Of a stretch of DNA of 64,000 bases, positions 61,360 to 64,000 are shown piece by piece; the stretch's first letter is position 1, and every line of letters begins with the position of its first letter. This DNA is from Novosphingobium sp. (GTDB taxonomy: Bacteria > Pseudomonadota > Alphaproteobacteria > Sphingomonadales > Sphingomonadaceae). The stretch is taken from the NCBI RefSeq assembly GCF_027489515.1, contig NZ_JAIXZS010000110.1, forward strand, positions 1-64,000, in the 5' to 3' direction. The notes under the pieces were generated by a model. That model was not told the origin of the DNA. It did not search any database and saw nothing but the letters and a program-made list of their open reading frames with translations. Both the position numbers and the translations under genes were made by a program.

Positions 61360-61968
61360 TCAGCGTTTGATGATCGCGCGAATGAAGCTGTCGGAATCAG
61401 GCAGACCGGTCACCGCGATGCCTTCCTTGCGCTGGAAGGCCTTGAGGGCATCGACGAATTGCGGTGAGGAGGTGCCCGTGGCGGTTCCCTTGAAAAACTG
61501 CTTCGCGATCAGCGCTGTCTGCAGACGCTTCAGGGAGTCCTGATGGATCGAGATGGTTTTGCCATCGGACTGCACCTGGACGATCGGCGACGACACCGTC
61601 TGACGCAGCGGCGTAATCGCGCGGACGGCGCTGTTCGCGGCGTTCTCGACCGACATTTGCGGATTGGTGCGGCAGACGATTGCAACCATGTTGACAAAAT
61701 CGCCGCCCGCTTCGGTCGGCAGCAGGTCATAGGTATCGGCGTCGAGCCGGTTATGGGCGCTCACATAGCCGAGCAGCCAGCTTCCGTAACGGGCGGTCGC
61801 GTCGGGTTTGGAGATGGTCGCGAGATAGGCCGCGCAGCTCTGTGAACCGGGGCCACGGATAGCGAAATTGCCTTTGGCGTCGGCCGCATGGGCCGCCCCA
61901 GCGCCGGTTCCGGCGATCGACGCCAGCAGGAGAGGCAGAAGCACGCGGCGAAGACGGGCGTAAGGCAT
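61360..61968 (-). CDS. Exported protein with a peptidoglycan-binding-like C-terminus
   Basis: This 202-residue protein has a signal peptide (VLLPLLLASIAGTGAGAAHA). Residues 40-110 form a two-cysteine helical domain (SCAAYLATISKPDATARYGS, VNMVAIVCRTNPQMSVENAA) resembling HdeA/Rap1a-type small proteins. Residues 165-200 (FVDALKAFQRKEGIAVTGLP, DSDSFIRAII) resemble a PG_binding_1 repeat. It lies between the adhesin and tolQ, all leftward, so it is probably part of the same transcript and anchors to the wall. Confidence 0.6.
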   Translation of the reverse strand: MPYARLRRVLLPLLLASIAGTGAGAAHAADAKGNFAIRGPGSQSCAAYLATISKPDATARYGSWLLGYVSAHNRLDADTYDLLPTEAGGDFVNMVAIVCRTNPQMSVENAANSAVRAITPLRQTVSSPIVQVQSDGKTISIHQDSLKRLQTALIAKQFFKGTATGTSSPQFVDALKAFQRKEGIAVTGLPDSDSFIRAIIKR

Positions 61969-62145
61969 GGAAAATCCGATCCTGGGAATATGAGTGAGCG
62001 ATTTTGCGGCATCGGCGACCCGATTGCGGGGCGATGCGGAAGATGGGAGCCCCGGAAGCCCCCGCGCCCGAACGAGGACGCGGGGGACACCCGGAAAATC
62101 GGCAGCGGTGGCAAGGCTGCCGTCGGTATGGGGGGTTTCCGGGTC

Positions 62146-62175
62146 TTCCGGCGCACCAGGGGAGGCGCGCCGGAA
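62146..62175 (-). terminator. Hairpin after the HfaD-like gene
   Basis: TTCCGGCGC (62146-62154) and GCGCCGGAA (62167-62175) form a perfect 9-bp stem with a 12-base loop, 15 bp past the adhesin stop. There is no T-run, so it may only attenuate or stabilise. A second hairpin, CCCCCGCG/CGCGGGGG, lies at 62059-62086 in the same 221-bp gap. No gene was seen in the gap. Confidence 0.4.
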
Positions 62176-62189
62176 TTCCTGTGTCAGCC

Positions 62190-64000
62190 TTACGGCTGGA
62201 CGTAGCTGACGTTCACGTTGTTCCCACCAACGGTGAGCGTGCTCGTCGCGCTGTTGCCATAGGCCGCCGCGCCAATGGCGTTGCCATTGACCGAGAGGCT
62301 GCTGGCGCTGACCGGCCCGGTATTGCCGGAACCCGACGTGCTACCGGCAGCATAGTTGACCGTGTACGCATAGGCGGAGACGTCACCGCTATTGTACTGG
62401 TTGCTGGCGATGGCCGAGGTGGTGGGTGTCGCGCCGCTGTTGAGCGCCGAGACCGACATGCTGTTGGTTGCAGCGTTGCCGTAACCGACCGCCACCGCGC
62501 TGTTACCACTGATGGTAAGCGACGCGTTGATGATCGACGGTGCCGTTCCCTGCGAGCTGGCGTTCCCGATGTTGAAGTTGGGGAACGCGAAGCCAGCTGT
62601 AGCAGAAACCGACCCGGTGTTGGTCTGCTCGTTCAGGACGGCAAAGCTGGCCGACACATGATCGGTGCTGTTGCCAGGGCCCGTACCGGTTACGGTAGCT
62701 GTTCCGCCAGTGTTGGCGTTTGCGAGGTTGGTCGCCGTAGCCGTGAGCGAGTTGGTGGCATTGTTGCCACCCGCACGCGCCGTCACCGAATTGCCGGTAA
62801 TCGAAACCGCCGAGGTGTCGATCGGGCTCGGGTCGGTGCTGCCGGCATTGTAGCCCGCAACCGACACGTTGGTGAAGGTCGCCGCTTGCGCGGTGACCTC
62901 TGCACCGCTGGCCTGCTGGTTGAGCACCGCGGCAGACGCGGTGTCCGACACAGCCGACAGCGCCAGGCTGTTGACCGAGCGGTTGGACAGCGCGGTTGCC
63001 GCCGTGCTGTTGCCGCTTACGGTGACAGTGCTGCGCAGAATACCATCCGACGGAGTGTCGTTATCCTCCATGAAGGCACTGTTGCCGTCACTGTTCTGGG
63101 TCAGGGTCACCGCTGTCGCGGATACACCAGCACCGCTTGCAACCGCCTGCACATTGTTGACGACATGGTCAGCCTGCACGGCGAAGAGACCGTTACCCGC
63201 TGGGTTCGTATCAGCGGCCCCTCCAGTGACGGTCGAAGCCAATCCCGTGTCGGCCGCCAGCGTCACCTTGTTGGTGGCGGTGTTGACGGTCGCAGTCGCC
63301 GTGTTCGAATTGCCGCTCATGGTGAGCGACGAATCGGTGTTGGCGGCCGGAGCCGAGACCATCATATCCGATACTGCGTTGACGTTGACCTCATAGTCGG
63401 CGGACTGGCTCGACAGCAGCGCACTGCTGGCCGAGATGCTGCCGCCGGCCAGAGCTACGCTGTTGGTGGCGGTATTGCCAGTCGTGGTTGCGGACTGCAC
63501 GTTATCCGAAACGGACAGCGTGCTGCCGGTCACATCGCTGGTGTCATTTGTGTTGCCCGGTGCGCCGACACCCAGGGTCTGGATGCCGTAGCTGGCGGTG
63601 ACGCTCGTCGAGAGATCGCCGGTGGCCAGGCTTTGCGCATTGGTCAGGGCGTGGTCCGCCGTAGCCGACAGGCTTTGATTGACACCATTATAGGGGTCTG
63701 CGGTGGCACCGTTGACCTCGTCAGCCGCCGTTAGCGAGCTGGCGCCGGTCACGGACAGGCTGTTGGTGGCGGCATTGCCGGTCGCCGAGCCGGTGAAGGC
63801 ATTGCCATCAACCAGGATCGAGCTGTCGGCGATGTCGCGCGCAACCTGTACCACAGCGCCACTGTAGGTGGCATTGTCATTGTCGGTGAAGCTGCTGATT
63901 TCCGACGTGATGCCGCCCCTGCTGGTCTGCGCATTGACCAGAGCCGATGTGGTGGCGAGGTTGGTGGCCGACAGCGCAACGGCGTTGGACGCCGTGTTGC
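62190..64000 (-). CDS. HfaD-like repetitive surface adhesin (5-prime end outside window)
   Basis: The minus-strand frame is open from the TAA-side stop at 62190 through to the window edge, giving more than 600 residues; the start is beyond 64000. It has at least seven copies of the motif seen in the hfaD product, for example DSSLTMSGNSNTATATVNTA, INASLTISGNSAVAVGYGNA and SSLSVNGNAIGAAAYGNSAT, with Q-x-N-x-G-x-V-x-A interludes (NEQTNTGSVSATAG, SNQYNSGDVSAYAY). It ends NVNVSYVQP. It is a paralogue of the hfaD product 24 kb away, placed directly upstream of the Tol-Pal-like genes. Export through HfaB is plausible. Confidence 0.7.
   Translation of the reverse strand, partial: NTASNAVALSATNLATTSALVNAQTSRGGITSEISSFTDNDNATYSGAVVQVARDIADSSILVDGNAFTGSATGNAATNSLSVTGASSLTAADEVNGATADPYNGVNQSLSATADHALTNAQSLATGDLSTSVTASYGIQTLGVGAPGNTNDTSDVTGSTLSVSDNVQSATTTGNTATNSVALAGGSISASSALLSSQSADYEVNVNAVSDMMVSAPAANTDSSLTMSGNSNTATATVNTATNKVTLAADTGLASTVTGGAADTNPAGNGLFAVQADHVVNNVQAVASGAGVSATAVTLTQNSDGNSAFMEDNDTPSDGILRSTVTVSGNSTAATALSNRSVNSLALSAVSDTASAAVLNQQASGAEVTAQAATFTNVSVAGYNAGSTDPSPIDTSAVSITGNSVTARAGGNNATNSLTATATNLANANTGGTATVTGTGPGNSTDHVSASFAVLNEQTNTGSVSATAGFAFPNFNIGNASSQGTAPSIINASLTISGNSAVAVGYGNAATNSMSVSALNSGATPTTSAIASNQYNSGDVSAYAYTVNYAAGSTSGSGNTGPVSASSLSVNGNAIGAAAYGNSATSTLTVGGNNVNVSYVQP

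Overview
The window is high-GC chromosomal DNA of an alphaproteobacterium, most likely a sphingomonad (Sphingomonadales). This is inferred from gene content: a complete SUF operon led by an Rrf2 regulator, TonB-dependent transport, Caulobacter-type holdfast-anchor genes (hfaABD), and an alphaproteobacterial-style trb type IV secretion operon. No tRNA, rRNA or CRISPR array was seen.

Region 1 (1-25.1 kb) looks like ordinary core genome. It has the end of thrS, a TSUP permease, an uncharacterised protein with EF-hand-like loops, a PilZ protein, a tightly overlapping SUF Fe-S assembly operon read leftward (rrf2-sufB-GNAT/DUF559-sufC-small secreted protein-sufD-sufS-sufT-sufA-DUF2236), pyrD, ggt, a long-chain acyl-CoA synthetase with a small membrane protein, an alkylsulfatase-type metallo-hydrolase, a DEAD-box RNA helicase, and an iron-uptake set (DUF2946, TonB receptor, PepSY protein broken by a 1-nt frameshift).

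Region 2 (25.1-35.3 kb) is a mosaic of remnants and imports. It has a phosphatase-like fragment, a frameshifted small gene, a CoiA-like zinc-ribbon/nuclease-like protein, a cupin, a LysR regulator and a lactonase-like metallo-hydrolase. It also has a TonB receptor C-terminal stub and an intact IS21-family element (istA/istB) that cuts the S8 protease gene of an IetAS-type anti-phage pair; the AAA+ ATPase gene remains complete.

Region 3 (35.3-64 kb) is an envelope/secretion block read almost entirely leftward. It contains hfaABD (CsgG-like pore, fibre subunit, 1029-residue repetitive adhesin), a small rightward cluster (DUF123, a catalytically degenerate SRAP-like protein, small unknowns), and a trbBCDEJ(K-alt)LFGI-DUF2274 operon with no coupling protein or relaxase in view. 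After a LysR gene come a winged-helix regulator, a membrane protein, a CHAP hydrolase, and an accessory Tol-Pal-like set (tolQ, tolR, tolA, tolB, pal, ompW, cpoB-like). It ends in a second HfaD-like repetitive adhesin running off the right edge.

The strongest lead is that the hfaABD and trb operons share a near-identical 27-bp element about 100 bp upstream of their first genes, found nowhere else I could see. This suggests that surface adhesin display and the type IV machinery are co-regulated, and perhaps that holdfast-anchor proteins, a relaxase-less T4SS and a dedicated Tol-Pal system form one contact-dependent envelope system.
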